From positions 1,674,001 through 1,738,000 of the forward strand of contig NZ_LN997848.1 of assembly GCF_001511835.1 (NCBI RefSeq): a stretch of DNA of 64,000 nucleotides, in the 5' to 3' direction. Of the stretch, positions 1-10,201 are shown in pieces (the stretch's first letter is position 1; the number at the start of each line of letters is the position of its first letter). This DNA is from Magnetospirillum sp. XM-1. GTDB lineage: Bacteria > Pseudomonadota > Alphaproteobacteria > Rhodospirillales > Magnetospirillaceae. The position numbers were made by a program, and so were the translations under genes. Under the pieces are notes generated by a model that was given only the letters and a program-made list of their open reading frames with translations, was not told the DNA's origin and made no database searches.

Positions 1-152
1 TCCACCTGATCGGGCGCGATGCCCGAACGCTCGACCGCCGCCTTGATGGCGACGGCCCCTAGCTGCGGCGCGGCGAGGCTGGCGAAGTCGCCCTGGAAGC
101 CGCCCATGGGGGTGCGGGCGGCGCCGACGATGACGATGGGATCGGTGGTCAT
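1..152 (-). CDS. Thiolase (acetyl-CoA acetyltransferase), N-terminal part only
   Basis: About 50 residues are visible before the gene leaves the window. They read MTTDPIVIVGAARTPMG and then GGFQGDFASLAAPQLG, the classical thiolase N-terminus (VIVGAARTP followed by a G-x-F-x-G segment). Thiolases split or form 3-ketoacyl-CoA. The active-site Cys, usually near residue 90, lies outside the window. The gene sits 68 bases downstream of an aldehyde dehydrogenase on the same strand and looks like the last visible member of the ABC-transporter/CoA-ligase operon that starts at 9953. Its chain-length preference cannot be told from this fragment. Confidence 0.88.
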   Translation of the reverse strand, partial: MTTDPIVIVGAARTPMGGFQGDFASLAAPQLGAVAIKAAVERSGIAPDQV

Positions 153-178
153 GGTTGGGGTCCTTCACATTCAGGCGT

Positions 179-205
179 CACCCCCGGGCTTAAGCCCCGG
201 GGGTG
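179..205. repeat. GC-rich palindrome between aldehyde dehydrogenase and thiolase genes
   Basis: The 10-base arms CACCCCCGGG (179-188) and CCCGGGGGTG (196-205) are perfect inverted repeats around a 7-base loop. The element resembles the half-units of the REP-like elements found elsewhere in the host half. It lies in the intercistronic gap, so it may slow transcription or stabilise the upstream mRNA. Confidence 0.6.
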
Positions 206-220
206 TAATGGAGAGCGGGA

Positions 221-1711
221 TCACTTCATGTTGAAGATGATGGTCTTCTTGTGGGTGAAGTGCTCCAGCATGGATTCCAGCGACGCTTCCTTGCCGATGC
301 CTGAGGTCTTGACGCCGCCATAGGACAGCGTCGGCTGGACGACCAGGTTCTGGTTGACCTGGACGAAGCCGGCTTCCAGACGCCGTGTCGCGTCCATGGC
401 GACCTTGATGTCGCGGGTCCAGATGGAGGCGGCCAGGCCGTATTCGGAATCGTTGGCCTGGGCGATGACCTCTTCGTAGTCGCTCCACTTGATGACGGCG
501 CAGACGGGTCCGAAGATTTCCTCCTGACAGAGGCGGTCCGAGTTCTTCATGCCGGTGAAGATCACCGGCTGGACGAAGCGGCCCTTCTTCAGCTTGGGAT
601 CGGTGGGCATGGCGGAGCACACATGCTTGGTGGCGCCCTTGGTCTCCTCGCCGATCTTGATATAGCTCCTGACCCGCTCCAGCTGGCCGTCGGAGACGAT
701 GGTGCCGATGTCGGTCTTCTCGTCCAGGGGATCGCCCATCACCATGGCGTCGACCTTGGCCTTCACGCGGGCGACGAACTCGTCGTGGATGCTCTCGTGC
801 ACGAACAGGCGCGAGCTGGCGGTGCAGCTCTGGCCCTGGCGGGTGAAGCGCATGCCGGCCAGCGCGCCGGCGACGGCCTGGTCCATGTCGGCGTCGGCGC
901 AGACGATCATCGGGCTCTTGCCGCCCAGCTCCAGCGTCACGGGGATCAGCTTTTCGGCCGCCGCGCGGTAGACGATGCGCCCGGTCTCCACCGAGCCGGT
1001 GAAGCTCACCTTCTTGACGTCCTTGTGTTCCACCAGCGGCGCGCCGCATTCGGGCCCGAAGCCCGACAGCATGTTGAACAGGCCGTGGGGCAGCACGGTG
1101 TTCATGATCTCGGCGACGCGCAGCACGGTCAGCGGCGCTTCCTCGGCCGACTTGACGATGACGGCGTTGCCGGCAACCAAAGCGGCGGCGGCCTTCATGG
1201 CCATCAGCAGCAGCGGCACGTTCCAGGGAATGATGCAGGCCACCACGCCCACGGGTTCCCGCACCGTGACGGTCAGCATGTCGGGGTTGAAGGGGATGGT
1301 CTCGCCCTTGAGCTCGGACCCCAGCCCGCCGAAGAAGGTGAACATGTCGGCCAGCACGCCGGCCTCGACCCGGCTTTCGGTGCGCAGCGCCTTGCCGGTC
1401 TCGAGCGCCACCAGACGGCCCAGTTCCTCCACGTGGTTGGCCAGCACCCGGCCGCACTCGGCCACCAGCTTGCCGCGCTGGCGGGCGGGCAGCTTGGCCC
1501 ATTCCTTCTGGGCGGCCTTGGCGGAGATGACGGCGGTGTCCACGTCCTCCTTGGTGCCGAAGGCGGCGGTGCCGATGATCTCGCCGGTGGCGGGATTGTC
1601 CACCTCGAAGACCTCGCCGCTTCCGGCGGCGACGAACTTGCCGCCGATCAGGTGTTTGCCCGAAAGGGCCTTGGCCAGCTTGAAGGGATCGAGTTCCGGC
1701 GTGAGGGTCAT
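221..1711 (-). CDS. NAD(P)-dependent aldehyde dehydrogenase
   Basis: This 496-residue protein has the normal length for the aldehyde dehydrogenase superfamily and carries its landmarks. These are the cofactor loop FTGSVETGR, the general-base Glu in VTLELGGKSP, and the catalytic Cys in FTRQGQSCTASSR. It oxidises an aldehyde to a carboxylate in the cytoplasm; the substrate is not fixed by sequence. The start MTLTPELDPF gives full family length, and the gene begins 2 bases after the stop of the upstream CoA-ligase-like gene, so the two are surely co-transcribed. It could supply acids for the CoA ligases of the operon. It is not clearly MmsA (CoA-acylating), because the residues seen are those of the ordinary hydrolytic class. 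Confidence 0.92.
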   Translation of the reverse strand: MTLTPELDPFKLAKALSGKHLIGGKFVAAGSGEVFEVDNPATGEIIGTAAFGTKEDVDTAVISAKAAQKEWAKLPARQRGKLVAECGRVLANHVEELGRLVALETGKALRTESRVEAGVLADMFTFFGGLGSELKGETIPFNPDMLTVTVREPVGVVACIIPWNVPLLLMAMKAAAALVAGNAVIVKSAEEAPLTVLRVAEIMNTVLPHGLFNMLSGFGPECGAPLVEHKDVKKVSFTGSVETGRIVYRAAAEKLIPVTLELGGKSPMIVCADADMDQAVAGALAGMRFTRQGQSCTASSRLFVHESIHDEFVARVKAKVDAMVMGDPLDEKTDIGTIVSDGQLERVRSYIKIGEETKGATKHVCSAMPTDPKLKKGRFVQPVIFTGMKNSDRLCQEEIFGPVCAVIKWSDYEEVIAQANDSEYGLAASIWTRDIKVAMDATRRLEAGFVQVNQNLVVQPTLSYGGVKTSGIGKEASLESMLEHFTHKKTIIFNMK

Positions 1712-1713
1712 GA

Positions 1714-2937
1714 TCAAACTCGCTTGTCTTGGATGACGATGCCGTCGTTGGGCAAGGTTCCGGGGGCGACGAAGGCCACCTCCGTCTTCAGCTTGCACAG
1801 CGACTGGAAGGAATCCTTCAGCGCCGCGTCCAGGCCGGTGGCGCTGGTCTCGACGGTGAGGGTCAGGCGGTCGTTCTCGCCGTCCTTTTCCACCACCAGA
1901 CGGGCGCGGATGACGTCCGGGTGGCGCTTGGCCACCTCGGCGATCTGGCGGGGATGGACGAACATGCCCTTGATCTTGGTGGTCTGGTCGGCGCGGCCCA
2001 TCCAGCCCTTGAGGCGCATATTGGTGCGGCCGCAGGGCGACTGACCGGTCAGGATGGCAGACAGGTCGCCGGTGGCGAAGCGGATCAGGGGGTAATCCTG
2101 GTTGAAGGTGGTAACCACCACCTCGCCGACCTCGCCCTCGGCCACCGGATCGCCGGTGCCGGGACGCACGATCTCGACGATGACGCCCTCGTCCACCACC
2201 AGGCCCTCGCGGGCCCGGGTCTCGTAGGCGATCAGGCCCAGATCGGCGGTGGCGTAGCATTGGGTCACGTCGACGCCCAAATCCTTCAAGGACTGGCGAA
2301 GCGGCGGCAGCAGCGCCTCGCCCGAGACGCAGGCCTTGGTCAGCGACGAGTGGTCGAGACCCATCTCCTCGGCCCGCTCCAGGATGATCTTCAGGAACGA
2401 GGGCGTGCCGCCATAGCCCTGGGGCTTCAAATCGGCGATGGCCTTGGCCTGCTGGTCGGTGTTGCCGATTCCGGCCGGGAACACCGGGCAGCCCAGCGCA
2501 TGCGCGCCCGTCTCGAACATCACGCCGCCGGGGGTGAAGTGGTACGAGAAGCAATTGTGCATCAAATCGCCGTGGCGAAAGCCCGCGGCATAAAGGGCGC
2601 GGGCGATGCGCCACCAGTCGTTGTCCCAGCCCTCGGGGTCGTAGATGGGGCCGGGCGAGGCGAAGACGCGGCGCAGTTCCGACTTGGGCGTGGCAATCAG
2701 CGAGGCGAAGGGCGGATCGGCCTGCTGGGCGTCGATCAGCTCGGACTTGCGGGTGACCGGCAGCTTGGCCAGGGCGGCGCGGCCGGTGACCGAGGCCGGG
2801 TCGATGTCGGCCAGCAGTCGGGCAAAGGCGGGCGAATCGGCCTTGGCCAGGGCGATCTGGGCGGGCAGGGCCTCGAAATGGGCGGCCTCGCGCTCGTCGT
2901 TCGAGCGGGTTTCCAGGGAATCGTAGAATTCGGTCAT
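1714..2937 (-). CDS. Phenylacetate-CoA ligase (PaaK) family protein
   Basis: The 407-residue protein resembles the PaaK branch of adenylate-forming enzymes, which make aryl- or acyl-CoA from acid, ATP and CoA. The middle (SGEALLPPLRQSLKDLG, then QCYATADLGLIAYETR) matches the PaaK adenylate-binding region, and the C-terminus (GRADQTTKIKGMFVHP) matches its small domain. The usual Ser/Thr/Gly phosphate loop is not evident; the equivalent stretch reads RVFASPGPIYDPEG. The protein is slightly shorter than classical PaaK (about 430). The start at 2937 was chosen because sequence upstream of it is a REP-like palindrome. It belongs to the transporter operon, so an aromatic or branched acid substrate is plausible but unproven. 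Confidence 0.8.
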   Translation of the reverse strand: MTEFYDSLETRSNDEREAAHFEALPAQIALAKADSPAFARLLADIDPASVTGRAALAKLPVTRKSELIDAQQADPPFASLIATPKSELRRVFASPGPIYDPEGWDNDWWRIARALYAAGFRHGDLMHNCFSYHFTPGGVMFETGAHALGCPVFPAGIGNTDQQAKAIADLKPQGYGGTPSFLKIILERAEEMGLDHSSLTKACVSGEALLPPLRQSLKDLGVDVTQCYATADLGLIAYETRAREGLVVDEGVIVEIVRPGTGDPVAEGEVGEVVVTTFNQDYPLIRFATGDLSAILTGQSPCGRTNMRLKGWMGRADQTTKIKGMFVHPRQIAEVAKRHPDVIRARLVVEKDGENDRLTLTVETSATGLDAALKDSFQSLCKLKTEVAFVAPGTLPNDGIVIQDKRV

Positions 2938-2958
2938 TATGGCATCCACACTCGAGAT

Positions 2959-3018
2959 CGTCATCGCCGGGCTTGACCCGGCGATCCATGGATGCCCGGA
3001 CCACGTCCGGGCATGACG
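2959..3018. repeat. REP-like double palindrome
   Basis: The element has two hairpins in series. The first pairs CGCCGGG with CCCGGCG around CTTGA. The second pairs TGCCCGGAC with GTCCGGGCA. It is bounded by CGTCAT and ATGACG and joined by ATCCATGGAT. Variants with the same ends recur at 11117-11176, 17274-17340 and 22290-22399, always between host genes. Confidence 0.75.
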
Positions 3019-3029
3019 GGAAGGCGGGC

Positions 3030-3854
<825 letters not shown>

Positions 3855-3877
3855 GGTCGCGTCCTGTCCCAAAATGG

Positions 3878-3939
3878 GCGGGCGGGACACCCGCGCTCCT
3901 CAAAACGATCGTGTCTCGGAGCGCGGGCGTCCCGCCCGC
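3878..3939. promoter_or_regulatory. Long intercistronic hairpin between binding-protein gene and livF
   Basis: The outer arms GCGGGCGGGAC (3878-3888) and GTCCCGCCCGC (3929-3939) are perfectly complementary. The inner arms CCGCGCTCC (3891-3899) and GGAGCGCGG (3918-3926) are also complementary. The stem is imperfect but very GC-rich. Placed directly downstream of a binding-protein gene, such hairpins commonly protect that mRNA from 3' exonucleases or reduce read-through, which raises binding protein over the ATPase. That role is inferred. Confidence 0.65.
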
Positions 3940-3947
3940 AAGCCTTG

Positions 3948-5186
3948 TTACCAGCCCAGCCATTCCTTGCGGCGCGGAATGTCGGCGGTATAGACCTGCT
4001 TCATGCCGATGGTGCCGCCCTTGGTCGAGGCCTGGTAGACCTTGACCGTGGTGGTGCCGCGATGGTCGTCGGCGGTCCAGGTGGACGGCAGGCAGACGCC
4101 TTCAAGTCCGGCCGGGACCCAGTCCTTGGCATGGCTCTCCATGGCCTTCTTGATGGCGGGGCCGGTGATGCCGCCGGCCTTGGCGGCGGCTTCCATGGCT
4201 TCCTTCATGTAGTAGACCGAGCAGATGGCGCGGATGTAGTGGACCGGGCGGGCCTCGGCGCCGGTGGGGTCGGAGATCTTGGAAATCTCCTTCACCAGCT
4301 TCATGCCGGGGGTGTCGTCGGTCCAGGTCGAGGCGCCTACCACCCAGACCAGCTTGTCGGCGGCTTCGCCGGTGGCCTTGAGCGAGCCCTCGTCGGTGCC
4401 CCAGATGTTGGCCAGGAACTGGGTGGTGACGCCCACCGTCTCGCACGACTTCAGCAGCGAGATGGTCGAGCCCGAGGTGTTGCCCAGATAGGCGTAATGG
4501 GCGCCGGATTCCTTCAACGACAGGCACTGGGCCTTGAAGTCGCCGGGCTTGAGCGAATACTGGATCTCGTTGCCGATCTCGAAGCCCAGCTCCTTGGCGT
4601 AGGCGCCGCAGGCCATCTTGGGGGCGTTGGGATAGGGGTGGTTGTCGCCCATGTGGACGAACTTGGGCTTGCCCGAACCGCCCTTCTTCTTCCAATCCTC
4701 GTGCGCCCACTGGACCAGACCGCGGCAGGCGTCGGAATAGGAGGGGCCGTAGAAGAAGTTGTAGGGCGCGCCCTTCACCGAGGTCTTGCCCTGCGGGTCG
4801 GTCAGGTGGCCGGAATAGGAGGCCGAGAAATAGGGGATCTCGTCCTTGGCCACGCTGCTCACCAGCGCTTCGGTGTCGCCGGTGCCCCAGCCCTGGATGG
4901 CGGTGGCCTTGGTCGAGCCGGTCAGCTTCTTGTAGGCCGCCATGGCGCGCGGCACTTCATAGGCGTAGTCCACGGTCTCGAAGATGATCTTCTGGCCCGC
5001 CACGCCGCCATTGGCGTTGATGTAGTTCATGGCGTCGGCGATGCCCTGGCCGTAGGGCTTGCCCACCGCCGAGGTGGCGCCGGTGATGTCGGCGATGTGG
5101 CCGACCAGGATGCCGTCGGCGGCCATGGCCGCTCCGGCGGACAGCAGGGCGGCGACAGCGGTTCCGGCGAACAGGGTATGCTTCAT
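3948..5186 (-). CDS. Periplasmic substrate-binding protein of the Liv-type ABC transporter
   Basis: The protein has 412 residues. A Sec signal peptide is evident: MKHTLFAGTAVAALLSAGAA with cleavage after AMA-AD. The mature part is a type I periplasmic binding protein of the LivJ/LivK class (ILVGHIADITGATSAVGKPY, then INANGGVAGQKIIFETVDYA). It captures the substrate and delivers it to LivH/LivM. At about 390 mature residues it is longer than E. coli LivK (about 345), like the carboxylate- and urea-type binding proteins. The ligand could be a branched-chain amino acid, an aromatic acid or another carboxylate. The start at 5186 puts the signal peptide at the N-terminus; an upstream in-frame start would bury it. 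Confidence 0.9.
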   Translation of the reverse strand: MKHTLFAGTAVAALLSAGAAMAADGILVGHIADITGATSAVGKPYGQGIADAMNYINANGGVAGQKIIFETVDYAYEVPRAMAAYKKLTGSTKATAIQGWGTGDTEALVSSVAKDEIPYFSASYSGHLTDPQGKTSVKGAPYNFFYGPSYSDACRGLVQWAHEDWKKKGGSGKPKFVHMGDNHPYPNAPKMACGAYAKELGFEIGNEIQYSLKPGDFKAQCLSLKESGAHYAYLGNTSGSTISLLKSCETVGVTTQFLANIWGTDEGSLKATGEAADKLVWVVGASTWTDDTPGMKLVKEISKISDPTGAEARPVHYIRAICSVYYMKEAMEAAAKAGGITGPAIKKAMESHAKDWVPAGLEGVCLPSTWTADDHRGTTTVKVYQASTKGGTIGMKQVYTADIPRRKEWLGW

Positions 5187-5244
5187 CGTGTGATTCCTCC
5201 CATGAAATCGAGACAACGGTTTTTTGTGTTGTTGTTTTTCTTGG

Positions 5245-6315
5245 TCAGTACGAGAACGGATACAGCTTCCAATAAGATTTGATCAGACGCCAGCGGTGAA
5301 CCAGACCATCGGGCTCGAAGATCAGGAACAGCACGATGGCCAGGCCGATGGTGGCCTCCTTGATGTAGGCCAGCGCGTTGGTCAGCGCCGGGATGTCGCC
5401 GGCGAAGTGCTTGACCGTGCTGACGGCGGCCTCGGTGGCTTCGGGCAGCAGCACCATGAAGGCGGTGCCCATCAGGGTGCCCATCACCGAGCCCATGCCG
5501 CCGATGATGATCATGCCGAGGAACTGGATCGACAGCAGGATGGTGAAGCCCTCGGCCGAGACGTAGCCGAGATAGTGGCCGTACAGCGCGCCGCCGACGC
5601 CGGCATAGAACGACGAGATGCCGAACGACAGGATACGGTACTTGGTGAGGTTGATGCCCATCACCTCGGCCGACAGGTAGTGGTCGCGCACCGCCACGAA
5701 GGCGCGGCCGTCGCGGGTGCGCAGCAGGTTGGTGCCCAACAGGTACATCACCACCGTGAAGGCCAGCACCACGTAGAAGAAGCCCTTGTCGCCGCCCACC
5801 TCGTAGCCGAACAGGTTGATGGGATTGGCCATGGCGCCGCTCGACCCGCCGGTGAACCAGTTGGCCCGGGCGAAGAAGTCTTCCAGGATGAACTGGGACG
5901 CAAAGGTGGCGATGGCGAGGTAAAGGCCCTTCAGGCGGCCGGCGGGAATGCCGAACAGCAGGCCCAGCAGCGTGGTCATCACGCCGGCCAGCGGAATGGC
6001 CAGCAGCACCGGCACGCCGAAGCTGTTGTTCAGCCAGGCCGAGGCGAAGGCGCCGAAGCCGAAGAAGGCGGCGTGACCCAGCGAAATCTGCCCGGTGCAG
6101 CCCACCAGGATGTTGAGGCCCAAGGCGGCGATGCCGTAGAAGCCGATCTGGATCATCAGGGCCAGCAGGTAGTTGCTGAACACCAGGGGGGCGGCCGCCG
6201 CGAGGGTGATGCCGGCGATGCACCAGTTCCTAGACGCGGGCGTGAGGAAGATGGTGGTGTCGGCCGCGTAGGTGGTCTTGAACTGGCCGCAGGGAATGAG
6301 GCTGGACGAGATCAT
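5245..6315 (-). CDS. livM: Branched-chain ABC transporter permease, LivM type
   Basis: The 356-residue integral membrane protein carries the LivM hallmark GLNILVGCTGQISLGHAAFFG and several hydrophobic spans up to the C-terminal FGMIIIGGMGSVMG-like segment (FLGMIIIGGMGSVMGTLMG). With LivH it forms the inner-membrane channel. It starts 4 bases downstream of the livH stop, so translation is probably coupled. A 58-base gap separates it from the binding-protein gene. Confidence 0.93.
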   Translation of the reverse strand: MISSSLIPCGQFKTTYAADTTIFLTPASRNWCIAGITLAAAAPLVFSNYLLALMIQIGFYGIAALGLNILVGCTGQISLGHAAFFGFGAFASAWLNNSFGVPVLLAIPLAGVMTTLLGLLFGIPAGRLKGLYLAIATFASQFILEDFFARANWFTGGSSGAMANPINLFGYEVGGDKGFFYVVLAFTVVMYLLGTNLLRTRDGRAFVAVRDHYLSAEVMGINLTKYRILSFGISSFYAGVGGALYGHYLGYVSAEGFTILLSIQFLGMIIIGGMGSVMGTLMGTAFMVLLPEATEAAVSTVKHFAGDIPALTNALAYIKEATIGLAIVLFLIFEPDGLVHRWRLIKSYWKLYPFSY

Positions 6316-6319
6316 GACC

Positions 6320-7213
6320 TTACACCCTCTCGATGGTCTTGGTGCCGAACAGGCCGTAGGGCTTGATCATCAGGATGATGACCAGCACGTAGAACGGCGC
6401 GACGGTGTAAAGGTTGCCCACGTGCAGGAACTGGCTGTCGGTGTATTCCGCCAGGTTCTCCAGCACGCCGATGATCAGGCCGCCCAGCACCGCGCCGACG
6501 ATGGAATCCAGGCCGCCGACGATCACCGCCGGGAAGACCTTGATGCCGAAGAAGGACAGCGCCGAGGACACGCCGTTGACCATGCCGACCACCACGCCGG
6601 CCAGGGCCGAGACCATGGCCGAGATGGCCCAGGCGGTGGCGAACACCGCCTTGACCGAGATGCCGAGGCTTTGCGCCACCTGCTGGTTGAAGGCGGTGGC
6701 CCGCATGGCGAGGCCCATGCGCGAGTACTTAAAGAACCAGGCGAAGGCGCCCATGATGACGACGGAGACCACCAGGCTCATCAGATAGGCGGGCTGCACC
6801 GACAGGCCCAGGATGTCCACCGACTTCACCGGGAAGATCTCGGGGAAGGGCTGGGCCCACACGCCGAAGATGGACTTCATCACCGCCTGGAAGAAGATGG
6901 ACAGACCGATGGTCACCATGATCACGCTGATCACCGGCTCGCCGATCAGGGGGCGCAGCACGATCATCTGCAGCGCGATGCCGAAGACCAGCATGAACAG
7001 GAAGGTCATGGGGAAGGCGACGTAGAACGGCAGGGCCATGCTGGTGACCAGCCACCAGCAGGTCCAGGCGCCGATCAGCAGGAATTCGCCCTGGGCGAAG
7101 TTGACCACCTGGGTCGACTTGTAGATCAGCACGAAGCACATGGCGACCACGCCATACAGCGTGCCGACGATCAGCCCGTTGACCAGGAGTTGGAGAAACA
7201 GCGAGGAACCCAT
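6320..7213 (-). CDS. livH: Branched-chain ABC transporter permease, LivH type
   Basis: This 297-residue multi-span membrane protein has the LivH N-terminus (LQLLVNGLIVGTLYGVVA) and the conserved QVVNFAQGEFLLIGA segment. It also has the permease motif KVFPAVIVGGLDSIVGAVLGG near the C-terminus. It pairs with LivM in the inner membrane. It follows the long-chain-type acyl-CoA ligase by 11 bases and precedes livM by 4, so the three genes form a tight translational unit. Confidence 0.94.
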   Translation of the reverse strand: MGSSLFLQLLVNGLIVGTLYGVVAMCFVLIYKSTQVVNFAQGEFLLIGAWTCWWLVTSMALPFYVAFPMTFLFMLVFGIALQMIVLRPLIGEPVISVIMVTIGLSIFFQAVMKSIFGVWAQPFPEIFPVKSVDILGLSVQPAYLMSLVVSVVIMGAFAWFFKYSRMGLAMRATAFNQQVAQSLGISVKAVFATAWAISAMVSALAGVVVGMVNGVSSALSFFGIKVFPAVIVGGLDSIVGAVLGGLIIGVLENLAEYTDSQFLHVGNLYTVAPFYVLVIILMIKPYGLFGTKTIERV

Positions 7214-7224
7214 GATGCGTTCTC

Positions 7225-9155
7225 CTATTCCGCGGCCAGCTGTTGGGCGGGGGGCGGCAGCAAGGTGACGACCTTCAGCTCGGTCTTGACCCTGGTGGTG
7301 GTGCCGTCCTGGAAGGTGATCACCGCGTCCACCGGCACCATCTGGCGGTCGGCGTACATGGAATCGATGATGTCGCCGTACTTCTCGTTGATGACGCCGC
7401 GGCGCACCTTGCGGGTGCGGGTCAACTCGCCGTCGTCGGCGTCCAGCTCCTTGTAGAGCAGCAGGAACTTACGGATGCGCTGGGGCTCGGGCAGGGTGGC
7501 GTTGACCTTCTCCACCTCGGCCTGCAGCAGGTCGTAGACCGCGGCTTGGGCCGACAGGTTGGTGTAGTTGGTGAACGAGATGCCCTTGGATTCCGCCCAT
7601 TTCGACACGATGGAGAAGCGGATGCAGATCAGCGCCGAGAGATAGGGCTTGGTGTCGCCCAGGATCACCGCCTCGGCGATGAAGGGCGAGAACTTCAGCT
7701 TGTTCTCGATGAACTGGGGCGAGAAGCGCACGCCATGGGACGTGGTGGCCAAATCCTTGATGCGGTCGATGACCACCAGATGGCCGTTTTCCTTCTTGAT
7801 GTAGCCTGCGTCGCCGGTCTTCAGCCAATTGCCGTCGACGATGTCGGCGGTAGAGGCTTCGGGATTGCGGAAATAGCCGGTGAACATGCCGTCGGTGGTC
7901 GCCACGATCTCGCCCACCCCGTTGACGTCGGGATTGTCGATGCGCAAGTTCGCGTCGTCGAAGGGGATGCCCACCGAATCGAAGTCGATGTCGCCCGCCC
8001 GGTGCACGGTATAGGCGCCGGCCAGCTCGGTCTGGCCGTAGATCTGGCGCAGCGGCACGCCCATGGCCAGGAAGAAGCGGAAGGTGTCGGGGCCCAAAGC
8101 CGCCCCGCCGGTGGCGGCCGACTTCAGGAACGAGAAGCCGATGCGGTCCTTCAGCGCGTCGAACAGGATCCAGTCGGCCAGCTTGGAGCGCTTGCCCTGG
8201 TCCAGGGCCTTCATGCCGAGCCGCATGCCCAGATTGAACATCCACTGCTTGAAGGGGGTGGAATCCATCATGCGGGCGCGCACGTCGGCGGCGATGCCCT
8301 CCCACATGCGCGGCGCCAGCAGGACGAAATTGGGGCCGATTTCCCGCATGTCGGCCATCATCGTCTCGGGTTCCTCGACGAAGTTGACGATGTTGCGGCA
8401 GATCAGCGGCTGGGCCACGGCGTAGATCTGCTCCATGATCCACGGCAGCGGCAGCACCGACACGTAATTGTCGCCCGCCGACTTGGGGTCGGCGCGCAAG
8501 TAGGCGGTGGAATGGCGCAGGAAGGGACCTGCCTGCAGCATGGCCAGCTTGGGGTTGGACGTGGTGCCCGAGGTGGTGCACAGGATGGCCACGTCGTCGC
8601 CCTTGCCCTTGGCCACTTCCTCGTCGAAGCGCGACGGGTTGGCGGCGGCCACTTCCTGGGCCTTGTGCTTCAAGTCCTCGGCCGAGATCAGGCGCGGGTC
8701 CTTGTGCTTGCGCATGCCGCGCGGGTCGAAATAGACGATGTGGCGGATGGTGGGGACCTCGGCCGAGATTTCCAGCAGCTTGTCCACCTGCTCCTCGTCC
8801 TCGGCCAGCACGATGGCCGCGCCGGTATAGGACAGCAGGTAGGCCACCTCGGCGTTCATGGAATCATGGTAGATGCCCAGACTCATGGCGCCCACCGCAT
8901 GGGCCGCCACTTCGCCCCACAGGCTTTCCGGGCGGTTCTTGCCCAGGATGGCGACCACGTCGCCGCGGTTCACCCCCAGGGCCAGCATGCCCAGCGCCAG
9001 ATCCTTCACCCGCTTGAGGTAGTCGGACCAGGTGAAGGCGTTCCAGATGCCGAATTCCTTTTCCCGCATGGCGATGTCGCCGGGCCAGCGGCTGGCGTTG
9101 TGCGCCAGGGCCTTGGGGAAGGTGTCGTGGATGGTGGTGTCGAGGTATTCGCTCA

Positions 9156-9156
<1 letters not shown>
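7225..9156 (-). CDS. Long-chain-type acyl-CoA synthetase (AMP-forming) within the Liv operon
   Basis: This 643-residue adenylate-forming enzyme has the phosphate loop ILCTTSGTTSNPKLAML, the core motif YGQTELAGAY and the hinge DRIKDLATTSHGVRFSPQ. The length and C-terminal lid fit the long-chain fatty acyl-CoA ligase (FadD15-like) branch. It would convert an imported carboxylate to its CoA thioester. Its ATG overlaps the livG stop by one base (TGATG), so translation is coupled. A CoA ligase embedded between livG and livH suggests the imported substrate is trapped as CoA ester on entry. That reading is inferred from the order. Confidence 0.92.
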
Positions 9157-9953
<797 letters not shown>

Positions 9954-10201
9954 CGTCTATCGCTCCCGAACCGGGGCGTGCCTTTGTGGCATCTGCCCCG
10001 AACCACCCCTGAGACTCCTCTTAGTGGGAGCCTTACCTATTTGTGAAAACGAGCATACGTTTTTTTAATTGGCACGCAAGGGCTCTTTCTCTGCCTCAAA
10101 CGCCGGCACGAGCTTCGCTCGCTTGGCTTTCCTCGCTCTTGCCTGCGCTTCGCTCCGGCAACGCTGCGGCGCGCTCAACGCGCATTGTCGCTTCGCTCCC
10201 A

